Below, piece by piece: positions 33,969 through 43,844 of a stretch of 64,000 bases of DNA (within the stretch, counting starts at the first letter, position 1; the number at the start of each line of letters is the position of its first letter). Source of the DNA: DSOI01 sp041394885 (lineage in GTDB: Bacteria; Acidobacteriota; Terriglobia; Bryobacterales; Bryobacteraceae); NCBI GenBank assembly GCA_041394885.1, contig JAWKHI010000039.1, positions 1 through 64,000 on the forward strand. The letters run 5' to 3'. A program made the position numbers and the translations under genes. The notes below the pieces were generated by a model that saw only the letters and a program-made list of their open reading frames with translations, ran no database searches and was not told the DNA's origin.

Positions 33969-34210
33969 TGTCCAGTTTCCGGATTCAGGGAGGAGCGCTG
34001 GTACCAATCGCAATCTCCGCACCGGCTGGCGGCGGAGTTTGATGGCCGTTGGCAAGCTGGACCAGGTGATTCTGCTGTCGAGCGCGTACATGGCCGCGGG
34101 AGCCGAGTGTCTCAGCACCGAATCCAAAGTCGACCCCAACCTGTCCCTTTTTTCGACTATGGTGCGCTCTATTCCAATAGCGGCCCTGACGCCGCCAACT
34201 GGGAGGTCTC

Positions 34211-37200
34211 TTGGGTTGCCTGCATTCTTCTACCCCGCGGCACCTTACCGCGCTTATTCTGTTTTCCGCTTCCGCGCAGTGCGAATCGCCCGTGCGGCAG
34301 CTATATTTCGAACCAGTAACGGCCGGCGCATTTGCTACCGGCGGCGGAGGCTCGGCCAGAGTCAATGGGCGGGGCTTTGAAATAGACACCGCTTCCCTAC
34401 GGGTTGTTTTCGAGGGAGCAACGGGTCTCTCCGCGCCAGTTCCAGAAGGCCCACGGGCGGGCGTTTCGAACTATCTTGCCGGCAATGATCCGAAACTCTG
34501 GCGCCGCGGCGTTCCGCACTTCGCCAAAGTGCGTGTGCCGGAGGTCTACCCTGGAATCGACGCGGTCTTTTACGGGAACGCCGAGAACGAGCTCGAGTTC
34601 GACTTCGTGCTGCAGCCTGGCGCCGATCCGGGCGCGATCCGGCTTCGGTACGACGGCGCTACCAGTCTGGAGGTGGGTGCCGAGGGGCACTTGACCATCG
34701 CGACACCTACGGGCAAGGTGGTGCAACGGGCTCCGGTCATCCTGCAGCAGGGCGAGCGCATCGCCGGACGATACCGCGTCGAGGGGCTCACGGCAGCGTT
34801 TGAGTTGCAGGCCTACGATCCCGCCGAGGCGTTGACGATCGACCCCGTGATTACCTGGGGCACGCTTCTCGGTGGCGCGGCGACTGAGGCAGGTTCCCAT
34901 GCTGCCTATGATTCAGCCGGGAATCTCTATATCGGCTACGTACTCTTCGGCGGCGAACCGCGCCCGGGGGTGACGGGCACGGGCACCCTGGTCGTCGAGA
35001 AGTTCACGCCCAACCGGACACTGGTTTGGTCGACGAGGTTCGGAGGCACGGGCGCTATTTGTGGTGGGGGGCAGGCGTTCGAGTGTCCCGATCTGATGTG
35101 GGAGATGGTGGTAGACTCAGCCGGCCAGATCGCCATCGTCGGCAGTACGCGGCATCGGAACTTTCCGCTGAAAAACGCTATCTACTCCACGGGACTCCAC
35201 AATCCGGACCCGGTGCCCTTCGTTCTCAAGCTGAACTCGGCAGGCAATGACTTCCAGTTTTCCACCTTCTTCGGAGCGTTTCGGAACGGCGCCGTGAGCG
35301 GCCCCGACCGCGTGTTCGGCGTCCGCACCGACGCCGCTGGCAATACCTACGTCGGCGGCTATACGCTTTCTCCGCAGGATTTCATCACGACGCAGAATAA
35401 CTTCATGGGTTCCGTGACGGCGAATGCGGAAGCGGGATTCATGGCCAAGTTCGGCCCTACGGGCACGCTTCTCTATTCCGTGCTGATTGGCGCGACGGGG
35501 CCCGCAACAAGCGAACGGTTTTGCCGTGCCGGAGCCTTCACAATCGACGCGGCGGGCAACGCGTATCTGGCTGGTTCGCCATGCAGCGGATTGGAGGTAA
35601 CGCCCGGTGCGTTCACGACGGTTTCGGCCGATTTCTCGGGGTTTGTGGCGAAGCTAAACCCCGCCGGGACAGACCTGGTCTATGCCACCTATATTCCTGG
35701 CTTCATTGACATCCAGTCCATCGCCGCCGACAGCACCGGTGCCGCCTACTTTACTGGGGCAAGCTACGGTCTGGGCGGATTCACCACCACCCCCGGCGTA
35801 TACCGGGAGGCTCCGATCGGCGCGCCGAACGACTACTGGCCAGCACTGGTGAAGCTGAACCCCGCCGGAACCGCGAGAGTATATTCGGCGTACCTCGGCG
35901 AGAATTTCCCTGTTGCCGCCTGTGTTCCCGCGGGTATTGGTGGATAGCCAGGCGCGTCCGCTGATCGTTCACTATACTGAGCTACCGGCCCAACCGCTCG
36001 CAGGCGCGGTCTACTCGCGCCCCTGGCTCAACGATGTTGGCAACGGCACCTACGACACGCGCGCCACCTACCTGCTACGCCTGAACGCGTCGGCCTCGGC
36101 CATGCTGCCAAGGCCACTTTTCTCCACTCGACGCGGGATACCTTCCGCGCTCAGTTCTACGACCATGCCGTGCTCGGCTAATGGCGGTTCGCCCTCACCC
36201 TGTCCACGGACGCGGCCCGGGTGCTCACTGCGGATGCGATCGATACGGTGACTGACCTCGATATCTCGATCCTCGAGCTGGACCTCGACTCGACGCCCAC
36301 CCCTGCACGCCACGCGATCAGCGCAAAGCGGACTGTTCGCATTCACAGGAGGCCGGCTGAGCTTCGAGGTGCAGCCCACGCCGATCAACAGCGGATGCGC
36401 ATGGACCGTGGGCGGCGCGCCGGCGTGGTTCCAACTGCTGCAGGCTCGGCTGTCACCGGCAGCGGCTATGGAGTGGTGGAGTGGCGGCTGGCGCAGAACG
36501 GATCGACGCGGCGCACCGCGCTGCTCAGCGTGACCGGGGGCGGCACGCTCCGGGGTTTCACAGGCCGGCGTCATTGGTTGCACCACCACCATTTCGCCCG
36601 GAACAGCTACGGCAGTCGCGGGAGGCGAGGCGTCGAAGACGTTACCCATCAGCGTGAGTCCGGCCGGGTGCCAGTGGCTGGCGACGTCGACGGTGCCGTG
36701 GATCACGATTTCGAATCGCGTGGGCACGGGCAACGGGACGATCACCTATTCGGTCGCCGCGAATGCCGGATTTCCGCGTACAGGGCAGATCGTCTTCAAC
36801 GAACAGACCGAAGCGGCGCTGCATTTCGATGTGAGCCAGGCCGGGTCGACGGCTTGCACGTACTCGATACCGCCGCCGGGTTCGGCCAGCATCAGTTCCA
36901 CGGCGATCACCGGCGGGAGCATTCCTGTGACCGCGCCAGCAGGATGCGCATGGATGGCGGCGAGCAACGCTGCGTGGGTGACGGTCACTTCCGGGGCGAG
37001 CGGCAATGGCGATGGGACGATCCAATACTCGGTGGCGGCCAACACAGGGGCCGCGCGCAGCGCCGCATCAATATCGCTCAACCGGCGGTGCCGAACCTCG
37101 GCTTCACGATCAATCAGGCGGCACCGGCGCCGTGTGCCTATAGCATCAGCCCCGGCAGCGCCGGGCCGATACTTTCGAGCGGCGGCGGTGGATCGGTTGG

Positions 37201-38311
37201 CGTGACGATCACCGCCGGCTCGGGATGCAACTGGACGGCGGCGAGCAACGCCGCGTGGATAGCAGTCACGTCCGGTGCAGGCGGCACGGGCAACGGGACG
37301 GTCAGCTACACGGTCGCTGCCAATACGACAAATGCGGCGCGAACGGGCACGCTGACGATCGCTGGGCAGACCTTCACGGTCACGCAAGCCGGCATTCCGG
37401 TGAACGTGCTTTCGATCGGCGATCCGAATCCCTCCTCGGGGAGCAACCCACGCGGGTGTTTCAGTTCTCCTTCAGCAATACCAGGGGCATCTCTGCGTTC
37501 ACCGTGCTGAATGTTCTGATTAATAGCGCGGTCATTGGGACGCTCAGCATGCTATCTGGCGTACCTGCCATCATCAAGAGCTTCGCTGGAACGCTGCTGT
37601 TGGTGAACGACAATGGCGATGCCGGCGGTCTTTTGCCGGATCTATCTCAGTTCCAGGAACGGGCACAGTTTCCAACGGCCAGTGCAGCATCCAGGAGCGT
37701 CTTGGCCTCCCTGGCGGCAGCAACAACCAGCTGTTCTTGCAGATGACAATTACGTTCCCCACCAGTTGGGCGGGGCCCAAGGTGGTGTATCAGGCGGCGC
37801 GCGACAATCAGGGCAACAACACGGGGTGGCTGGCGAAGGGTGTCTGGCGCATCCCTTCGCCTACGCAGCCGGTGGGGGTGCAAAACCTGACGCCGGCACG
37901 ATCGACGTGACCCGCGTCACGCTAACAACCACGTTCAATGACATCACCGGGTTCGCGGATCTGACGATTCTCAACCTGCTGATCAACAATGCCATCGACG
38001 GACGCAACGCCTGCTACGTGGCGTTCATACGCGCCGCGGGGACGCTCGTGCTGGTGAATGACGCCGGTGACGCGGGCGGTCCTTTCGCGGGTTCGATGAC
38101 GATACCGGGATCGGGGTCGGTGATGAATAGCCAATGCATCGTTCGCGCCGCGGGCTCGTCAGCGTCGGGTGTGGGGGGCACGTTTACCTTGACGCTGGAC
38201 TTCGAGTTCGCCGGCAGTTTCCGCGGAGATCGCATCGTCTATGCGGCGGCGCGGGATGGCCAGGGCAATAATTCGGGATGGCAGTCGATGGGTACGGTGA
38301 CGGTTCCCTAA
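34211..38311 (+). pseudogene. Large SBBP/BACON-repeat surface protein, broken by many frameshifts
   Basis: The first 578 codons (34211-35947, TTG start) are open and encode a DUF7948-type N-terminus (PEVYPGIDAVFYGNAENELE) and SBBP propeller repeats (NTYVGGYTLS, NAYLAGSPCSG). The frame is lost near 35940, recovers as GAVYSRPWLNDVGNGTYD, shifts again near 36105, meets a TAA near 36180 and shifts several more times. At least three BACON domains (SNAAWIAVTSGAGGTGNGT) follow in different frames. Two copies of a C-terminal domain come last (FTVLNVLINSAVIG and LTILNLLINNAIDGRNACY, the second ending in SGWQSMGTVTVP at 38311). An intact gene would encode about 1,360 residues. Real decay is likely, but indel errors cannot be excluded. 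Confidence 0.8.
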
Positions 38312-38961
38312 AGCGGAGAGAGCGTTTCGAGAGTTTCGAGCCAGTGGCGGAAGTGGGGGCATTGGGCGCGCATGGCGTCGAGTCCGACGGCCATGGCGCC
38401 GTGGGTGCCGTCGATGACTTTGCTGTATCGGGGGTGGAGGGCGAGGATGCGTTTTGAAGGCGTGGTTTCGGGACTGTCGTCGATGTCTTCCGGGGTTGGG
38501 TGTTCCGTGCGGATGGCTATCAGCGGCTGGGCGAGTTCCGGCCGGTAGATGGCTTGGGCGAACGCCGTAGGATCGCTGAACAGCACTGCCTCGTACTCGT
38601 GAAGTTGGAGGTACGGAATGAAGCGTTTTTCGGGGCGTAAATCGGGGATTTCGGCGCAGATGTCGCCGAGGAGCGCGGTCTCGATTCTCTGGACTTTTTC
38701 GATTCCGGGGCGGTTGGCGGGCGGAGCATGCTCCGGGTAGCCCTTGCCGATGCCGTATAGATCGATCATCGTGGAGCAGTATGCGTCGCGATCCTGCTTG
38801 AGTTGCCGGATCACGTCACCACGCACGCGCCGGTATGCGGTTCGGCCGCCGAGACTGCGCGGTTCGGGGTGAACGCCGTGTCGCCATAACGCCGGAGCCA
38901 GGAGTTCATTGACGAACGATTCCTCCGTTTCACCCTCGACAAAGATGTAGAGGCGCGTCAC
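38308..38961 (-). CDS. DUF4276 family protein (TOPRIM-like partner of an AAA ATPase)
   Basis: 217 residues from GTG 38961, chosen because its GTGA overlaps the stop of the upstream ATPase remnant and the protein then starts VTRLYIFVEGETEESFVNEL. That Glu-rich opening is the hallmark of DUF4276, distantly TOPRIM-like. IPYLQLHEYEAVLFSDP (near residue 115) is also conserved. The family usually forms a two-gene unit with an AAA ATPase in OLD/AbiL-like defence or maintenance systems. Here the frame is intact while the partner is broken, so it may be an orphan. Its stop overlaps the end of the degraded surface-protein gene on the other strand. Confidence 0.85.
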   Translation of the reverse strand: MTRLYIFVEGETEESFVNELLAPALWRHGVHPEPRSLGGRTAYRRVRGDVIRQLKQDRDAYCSTMIDLYGIGKGYPEHAPPANRPGIEKVQRIETALLGDICAEIPDLRPEKRFIPYLQLHEYEAVLFSDPTAFAQAIYRPELAQPLIAIRTEHPTPEDIDDSPETTPSKRILALHPRYSKVIDGTHGAMAVGLDAMRAQCPHFRHWLETLETLSPL

Positions 38962-40099
38962 GAATGACCGTTGTTCCCGCGGCGGACCGCTTCGGGGATC
39001 TGTTCGCCCCGTGGACGTCCGCCTAATATGTTCTTCTGCCAGAGCTCGCCGAGAGTATATTCGCCGAGCCACTCCGAGAGGCTGTCTGCATCGAGGCGGC
39101 GGAAGACGGATTCGCCGTTCTCGCGCTCCACGACGATGACGTCTTCGGGTTGGAACTCGCTGAGCAGTGCAGGCGACTGAGAGGAAACAATGATCTGGCG
39201 CGTGACCGCCGCTGTCTGTTTGAAGAGGCTGCCAACGAGTGTCAGTGCGTAAGGGGTGCAGCCCAGTTCAGCTCGTCGAACAACAGCATCGCGGCCGGAG
39301 GCGACGGCGAAGAAGCGCGGTGGCCATGCAGATGAAACGCAGGGTCCCGTCGGAGAGTTGGTGCGCGCGAAAGGGATAGTCCGAACCCCGCTGCCTCCAT
39401 TCGAGCTGAATCATGGAAGGGGCAAGGGGGTCCGGACGAAGGTTGAAGTCGTCGAAGAACGGCGCGGCCAAGCGCACGACGTCACGGATCTTCGAGTAGC
39501 ACTCAGGGGTTCTGGCGCTGAATCAGGTACAGAAATGGGGCGAGATTATCCGCTTCCGGGCGGAAGTACTCGTTGTCGTTCAAGGCGTGGGCGCGGCGGA
39601 CTGCGGCGGTGGCGCTGGTGTCGTGGAAATGATAGACGACCCGACTGGATATGGCATTGTACACCTCGCAATACGGTCCGTGCGGCTGATTCCTGCAGTG
39701 CTGGCGAAGCTGAGCCTCCTGATGGCCGGAGCCGAAGCGCAGGCCAAACGGGCCGGAATCCCTTTGGAAGCCTACCCGCTCCTCGACGACGACGAGCCGG
39801 TTGTCGGGTGTCGGCGCCAACAAGAACCCATAGCTGTTCTGCCCAAAAACCAGGTTGGCCGCAAGCTCCCGCGTGACCTTCGGACCCATGAATAGACATG
39901 CGTCCGCCCCTCCCTCGACCGTGGCGATGTGGACCTGCAACCTTTCCTCCACCATCTCGCGCAGCAAGCGAAAGAAATCCAACGAAGTTGCTCTTGCCAA
40001 ACCCATTCGCGCCAATCAGCACGTTCAGCGGACGCAGTTCGAGTCCTCGGCTTGCGGATCGACTTGAACCGCGATCGTAATCCTGTCGAGTTGGGCCAT
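38958..40099 (-). pseudogene. AAA ATPase partner of DUF4276, multiply frameshifted
   Basis: Conserved ABC/SMC-like ATPase pieces occur in order on the minus strand but in different frames. They are MAQLDRITIA at 40099, the Walker A region LNVLIGANGFGKSNFV near 40010, FFRLLREMVEERLQVHIATV near 39960, VYHFHDTSATAAVRRAHALN near 39600, and LSDGTLRFICMATALL near 39330 (signature/Walker B side). RQIIVSSQSPALLSEFQPEDV follows near 39170, and GEYTLGELWQKNILGGRPR near 39040. At least four frameshifts are needed to join them, two within the first 100 bases. The last piece stops at 38958-38960, overlapping the DUF4276 start. It has no function as it stands. Confidence 0.8.
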
Positions 40100-40302
40100 G
40101 GCCGCCCCTCCAGGATACGCACCTCCGAAGCGGAACGGCGCCCTGGACAATGGCGTATGTCACGGTTGCGCCGGGCAAGCTCGGCGTCGACGATCGCGCT
40201 GGCGCCAGATGATGGTGGACCTTCGCAACGGGGGTCCTGATTTCGGCCTCCACACGCAGCCATTGACGGCGAGGATCTTCCTCCGCCGGACATCCCCTCG
40301 AG

Positions 40303-40392
40303 CCCCGAGTTCCAGCTCTCTTTCACCTACACCCCGGGGGGCATCGCGAGCTTCACGGTGCTGAACGTGCTCATCAACAACGCGATTCGGCG
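40303..40392 (+). pseudogene. Remnant of the surface-protein C-terminal repeat domain
   Basis: About 30 codons, EFQLSFTYTPGGIASFTVLN then VLINNAI, match the repeated C-terminal domain of the broken surface protein (37.5-38.0 kb). No start or remaining domain is present. It ends 30 bases before the CRTAC1-like gene. Confidence 0.6.
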
Positions 40393-40405
40393 CCCCGAGG
40401 GCCGC

Positions 40406-40411
40406 TATACT
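40406..40411 (+). promoter_or_regulatory. Probable -10 box (TATACT) of the CRTAC1-like gene
   Basis: TATACT lies 11 bases before the GTG at 40423. The short spacing suggests a leaderless or nearly leaderless mRNA. Confidence 0.4.
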
Positions 40412-40422
40412 GATGTCGAGCC

Positions 40423-42135
40423 GTGTTGCGAAGCGTATTGTTCACCCTGATGCTGCTGGCGCCACATTCGCTGGCCGCGCAGGGAGTCTCGTCGCGGGCG
40501 GTGCGCGCCACTCCTCGCGGAAAGCCCTCGGGAATCCCTTTTCTGGCGCAGTTCACCGATGTCGCGGCCGAAGCCGGATTGACGCATCCGGTGGTTTACG
40601 GCACCAACGAAAAAAAGACCTATATCCTCGAAACGGTGGGGTCCGGCGCGGCGCTGATCGACTATGACAACGATGGGCTGGTCGACATCTTCCTGCTGAC
40701 GGGCACGAGGCTCGACGGCGACCCGCCCGGCAATACGAATCGTCTGTACCGGAATCTGGGCGATCTGAAGTTCACCGACGTAACGGCGAAGGCCGGGCTG
40801 ACGCGCTCGGGCTGGAGCGGATCGGTGACGGTGGGTGACTACGATAACGACGGCCACGTGGATCTGTTTCTGACCTACTGGGGCAACAACGTGCTCTATC
40901 GCAACAACGGCGACGGCACCTTCACCGACCGGTCCGCACAAGCGGGGTTCACCGCGCCGGGAAAACGATGGGGTTCCGGCGCGACCTTCCTCGACTACGA
41001 TCGCGACGGCGATCTGGATCTTTTCGTGGCCAACTACCTGGATCTGGATCTGGAGAAGATCCCGAAGCCGGGGTCCTCTTCCAACTGCAACTGGAAGGGG
41101 GTGCCGGTGAACTGCGGTCCTCGCGGTTTGCCGACGGCGAAGAATGCGCTGTACCGGAACGACAAGGGCGTTTTCACCGACGTGACGGCCGCATCCGGCA
41201 TCGGGGCCGCTGGCGGAAGCTACGCGATGACGGCGGTGGCTGCCGATTTCGACGAAGACGGCTGGCCGGATTTGTACGTGGCCTGCGATTCCACGCCCAG
41301 CTTCTTTTATCACAACAATGGCGATGGCACCTTCGCCGAGACCGGTTTGGAGCGCGGGGTGGCGCTGAACGAAGACGGCATGGAACAGGCCGGGATGGGG
41401 CTTGGCATCGGCGACTACAACCTCGACGGGCACTTGGACATTTTCAAAACGCATTTCGCCGACGACACCAACATCCTGTACCGCAACGACGGGCAAGGGA
41501 ATTTCGAAGACGTCACGATCGCGGCCGGCCTGGGAGTGGAGACACGCTACATTGCGTGGGGCGCGGCAATCGCGGACCTCGACAACGACGGGCTCCCGGA
41601 TCTGTTCGCCGTCACCGGCTCGGTGTATCCGGAGATCGAGAAGAAACTGCCGGCGTACGCATTCCGGACGCCGCGTCTTCTGTTTCGCAACCTGGGTGGG
41701 GGCAAGTTCGAGGAGTTGATCGCGGAGGCGGGGCCGGGAATCGCGGCCGTGCACGCCAGCCGTGGCGCGGCGCTGGGGGACCTGGACAACGACGGGGACC
41801 TGGACATCGTGGTGGTGAACATGAACGAACCGCCGTCGCTGCTGCGGAACGATCTGGCGGCGCCGGGCCGGCACTGGCTGGAGGTGAAGCTGGAGGGGCG
41901 CGCGTCGAACCGGAGCGCGATCGGGGCGCGGGTGACGGCGCGGTATGGGGACCGGACGCAGGCGCAGGCGGTGATCGGGCAATCGAGCTACTACTCGGCC
42001 AACGATCTCCGCTTGCACTTCGGGCTTGGGGATGCGAAAGAAGCCAGCATCGAGATTCGCTGGCCGGACGGGCGGAAACAGACCGTGGAGGGTGTGAAAG
42101 CGGATCAGGTTTTCCGCGTGCGGGAACCGGAGTAG
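40423..42135 (+). CDS. CRTAC1-like secreted protein: FG-GAP/VCBS repeats and ASPIC/UnbV domain
   Basis: 570 residues from GTG 40423. A signal peptide (LRSVLFTLMLLAPHSLAAQG) precedes repeated calcium-binding-like FG-GAP/VCBS units: ALIDYDNDGLVDIFLLTG, VGDYDNDGHVDLF, FLDYDRDGDLDLFVANYLDL, AADFDEDGWPDLYVACD, DLDNDGLPDLFAVTG and DLDNDGDLDIVVVNMNE. The C-terminus (about 490-570) is an ASPIC/UnbV domain: NRSAIGARVTARYGDRTQAQ, then LHFGLGDAKEASIEIRWPDG. The architecture is that of human CRTAC1 and many acidobacterial extracellular proteins, probably a beta-propeller adhesion or binding protein. It is followed by an inverted-repeat element and a convergent gene. Confidence 0.9.
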   Translation: MLRSVLFTLMLLAPHSLAAQGVSSRAVRATPRGKPSGIPFLAQFTDVAAEAGLTHPVVYGTNEKKTYILETVGSGAALIDYDNDGLVDIFLLTGTRLDGDPPGNTNRLYRNLGDLKFTDVTAKAGLTRSGWSGSVTVGDYDNDGHVDLFLTYWGNNVLYRNNGDGTFTDRSAQAGFTAPGKRWGSGATFLDYDRDGDLDLFVANYLDLDLEKIPKPGSSSNCNWKGVPVNCGPRGLPTAKNALYRNDKGVFTDVTAASGIGAAGGSYAMTAVAADFDEDGWPDLYVACDSTPSFFYHNNGDGTFAETGLERGVALNEDGMEQAGMGLGIGDYNLDGHLDIFKTHFADDTNILYRNDGQGNFEDVTIAAGLGVETRYIAWGAAIADLDNDGLPDLFAVTGSVYPEIEKKLPAYAFRTPRLLFRNLGGGKFEELIAEAGPGIAAVHASRGAALGDLDNDGDLDIVVVNMNEPPSLLRNDLAAPGRHWLEVKLEGRASNRSAIGARVTARYGDRTQAQAVIGQSSYYSANDLRLHFGLGDAKEASIEIRWPDGRKQTVEGVKADQVFRVREPE

Positions 42136-42348
42136 CGGCTAGTCTGTGGTTAAAGTCCCGTGGGTCGCGCGGCGCAGGATCTGCGCCCGCAGGCGAGGCG
42201 CGAGGCGATCCAGCCCTCGGTTCATTCGGACAGAGGGCGGGCCATCTCGTTCGACGAGCCCCATTCGACACGGTGGGGGCCTCCGGGGGCAAACCCTGGC
42301 CGCCCAAAGGGTTGCGGCCCACGCGACTTTAGCCACAGACCGCTAGCG
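42136..42348. repeat. ~210 bp element with imperfect terminal inverted repeats
   Basis: The left arm (about 42139-42168, TAGTCTGTGGTTAAAGTC...) and right arm (about 42316-42346) are inverted copies. Their shared core is TCTGTGG-Y-TAAAGTC-S-CGTGGG-Y-CGC, with only three differences in about 25 bases. The interior has another hairpin, GCCCTC...GAGGGC (near 42213-42238), and no gene. It fills the space between two convergent genes exactly. It could be a MITE-like mobile repeat or a large bidirectional terminator. Confidence 0.6.
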
Positions 42349-43653
42349 CCGCGTACGCTTGGCCTTCTTACGCGGCCGCTGTTTGGCTTGGCGCAATTTG
42401 TTGCCTCGCTCCTGCTGCGCGGCGAGAGCCTTTTTCACTTCGTCGCGTTTTTGTTCGAGCTGAACGGGGTTGGGGGCCGCGGCGGCGATTTCACCGGCGG
42501 GTGGAGCGCCCCCCTTACCGACGTAGCGCGTCAGCTCACTGAAAACTTCGTCGCTGCCTTTGTAGAGTTTGAGCCCGATTTCGACGTCGCCGCTCGATCG
42601 CGCGTAGGTGACCGATCCGCGGCGGGCCATCAACATGTCGAGGGGCACGGTTCGCTCAGAACCGCCGTCGCGAATCACCAGCACGCCGCGCTCGGCCTCG
42701 CGCACACCCGGCACGTCGCGATCCCACAGCACCAGCAATTGGTCCTCGTAGGGCTCCACCCGCAGAACGGCCGCGGATACCTTTGCCACCGGCCGTGTGG
42801 CGAACCATCCGAATGCTCCGATGGCCAACAAAGCGGCGATGCCCAACGGGATCTTCCACGCCAAGCCCGAACGCCTGGGTTCACCGTCGGGCAAGGTGGA
42901 AATGGGCTGCCACTCGCGAACGGGACGCTGCGGCGCTTCGCCCTGCGCGGAGGGGGTCTCCTGGAGATCCGCAGGGGTGCCGGTTTCGGCCGTTGGCTGT
43001 GCGCCGGGATCGCGCCGGGGCGCACGGCCAGTGGCTGCATCGGCTGGACGCCGAGGCCGTGACGGGGCCGATGACTTGCGCTTGGGCAACAATGCCATGG
43101 CCGGATTGGGGCTTACCACGAACTCGCGCGCGGTTTCTTCGCCGCGCACCGAGCCGTCCAATTCACGATAGAAGAAACCGGCCGTGACAGGCTTGTTCTT
43201 GGCGTAGCAAAAGACGAGGGAGACCGCCCAGGGGTCCGGAAAATAGCGGTCGAAAATCGCCGAGTCGTCGGAGGAAAGAAACAACGGGCTCCGGGTATGG
43301 GTGTGGAACCAACCCACCGGCACAACCGCCTCGAGCTCGGGGGCGGAGGCCCAGTCTTCCGCCAGCCGTTCGAGGTCCATCAGATCTTTTTCCGAAAGCG
43401 TGAAGCCGGGACCTTTCGCATGCTCGCAGGGGATGGGGCGCCACTCACGGATGTACAGAACGCCGTCCTGGTAGTTGCCGAAAAGGACGGCTCCAACCTC
43501 CATCCCGCCGTGGGGGATCTTTTGGAACCACTCTTCGCCATAAACACGCAATTCTTCCAGAACCTGGAGAGAATACTCGACCGTGAACGGGCAAGAGTGA
43601 ACGGCCCAACGGGCAGCGTCGTCAGGCTGCAACTGCGGCGAGGGTGCAGGCAT
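42343..43653 (-). CDS. Membrane-anchored JAB1/MPN (JAMM) domain protein
   Basis: 436 residues from ATG 43653, which has an excellent ribosome binding site (AAGGAAGGAAAATG); the longer frame upstream runs through the promoter region. The N-terminal domain has a complete JAMM zinc site: MEVGAVLFG with the Glu near 48, and GWFHTHTRSPLFLSSDD (H-x-H-x7-S-x2-D) near 115. A Pro/Arg-rich linker leads to one transmembrane helix, IPLGIAALLAIGAFGWFA (about 272-289). About 100 residues of beta-rich sequence and a basic coiled-coil-like tail rich in Lys/Gln/Arg follow. JAMM proteases cut ubiquitin-like or short peptide tags; no such partner is nearby. Function unassigned. Confidence 0.8.
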   Translation of the reverse strand: MPAPSPQLQPDDAARWAVHSCPFTVEYSLQVLEELRVYGEEWFQKIPHGGMEVGAVLFGNYQDGVLYIREWRPIPCEHAKGPGFTLSEKDLMDLERLAEDWASAPELEAVVPVGWFHTHTRSPLFLSSDDSAIFDRYFPDPWAVSLVFCYAKNKPVTAGFFYRELDGSVRGEETAREFVVSPNPAMALLPKRKSSAPSRPRRPADAATGRAPRRDPGAQPTAETGTPADLQETPSAQGEAPQRPVREWQPISTLPDGEPRRSGLAWKIPLGIAALLAIGAFGWFATRPVAKVSAAVLRVEPYEDQLLVLWDRDVPGVREAERGVLVIRDGGSERTVPLDMLMARRGSVTYARSSGDVEIGLKLYKGSDEVFSELTRYVGKGGAPPAGEIAAAAPNPVQLEQKRDEVKKALAAQQERGNKLRQAKQRPRKKAKRTRR

Positions 43654-43844
43654 TTTCCTTCCTTGGGCTAAGGGAGTACTTCTAACAGTGTGCACTATTG
43701 AAACAGTGGCGGCAACCGGAACATTCCCCTGGTCTGATCCGTCCTTCGTGTGGCAGCCAAAGTTTTCCATGTCCATTGCGATTCTTATCGGGCTCGATGA
43801 TGAAGGCAACGGCGCCTTGGTTCTAAAATAGTAGGTACGCCCAC

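Noticed and set aside
30647..34042. A 1,131-residue plus-strand open frame, Gly- and Glu-rich
   Set aside because: It is antisense to the DUF1592-type cytochrome protein, whose family motifs are clear. The open frame results from high GC at third codon positions.
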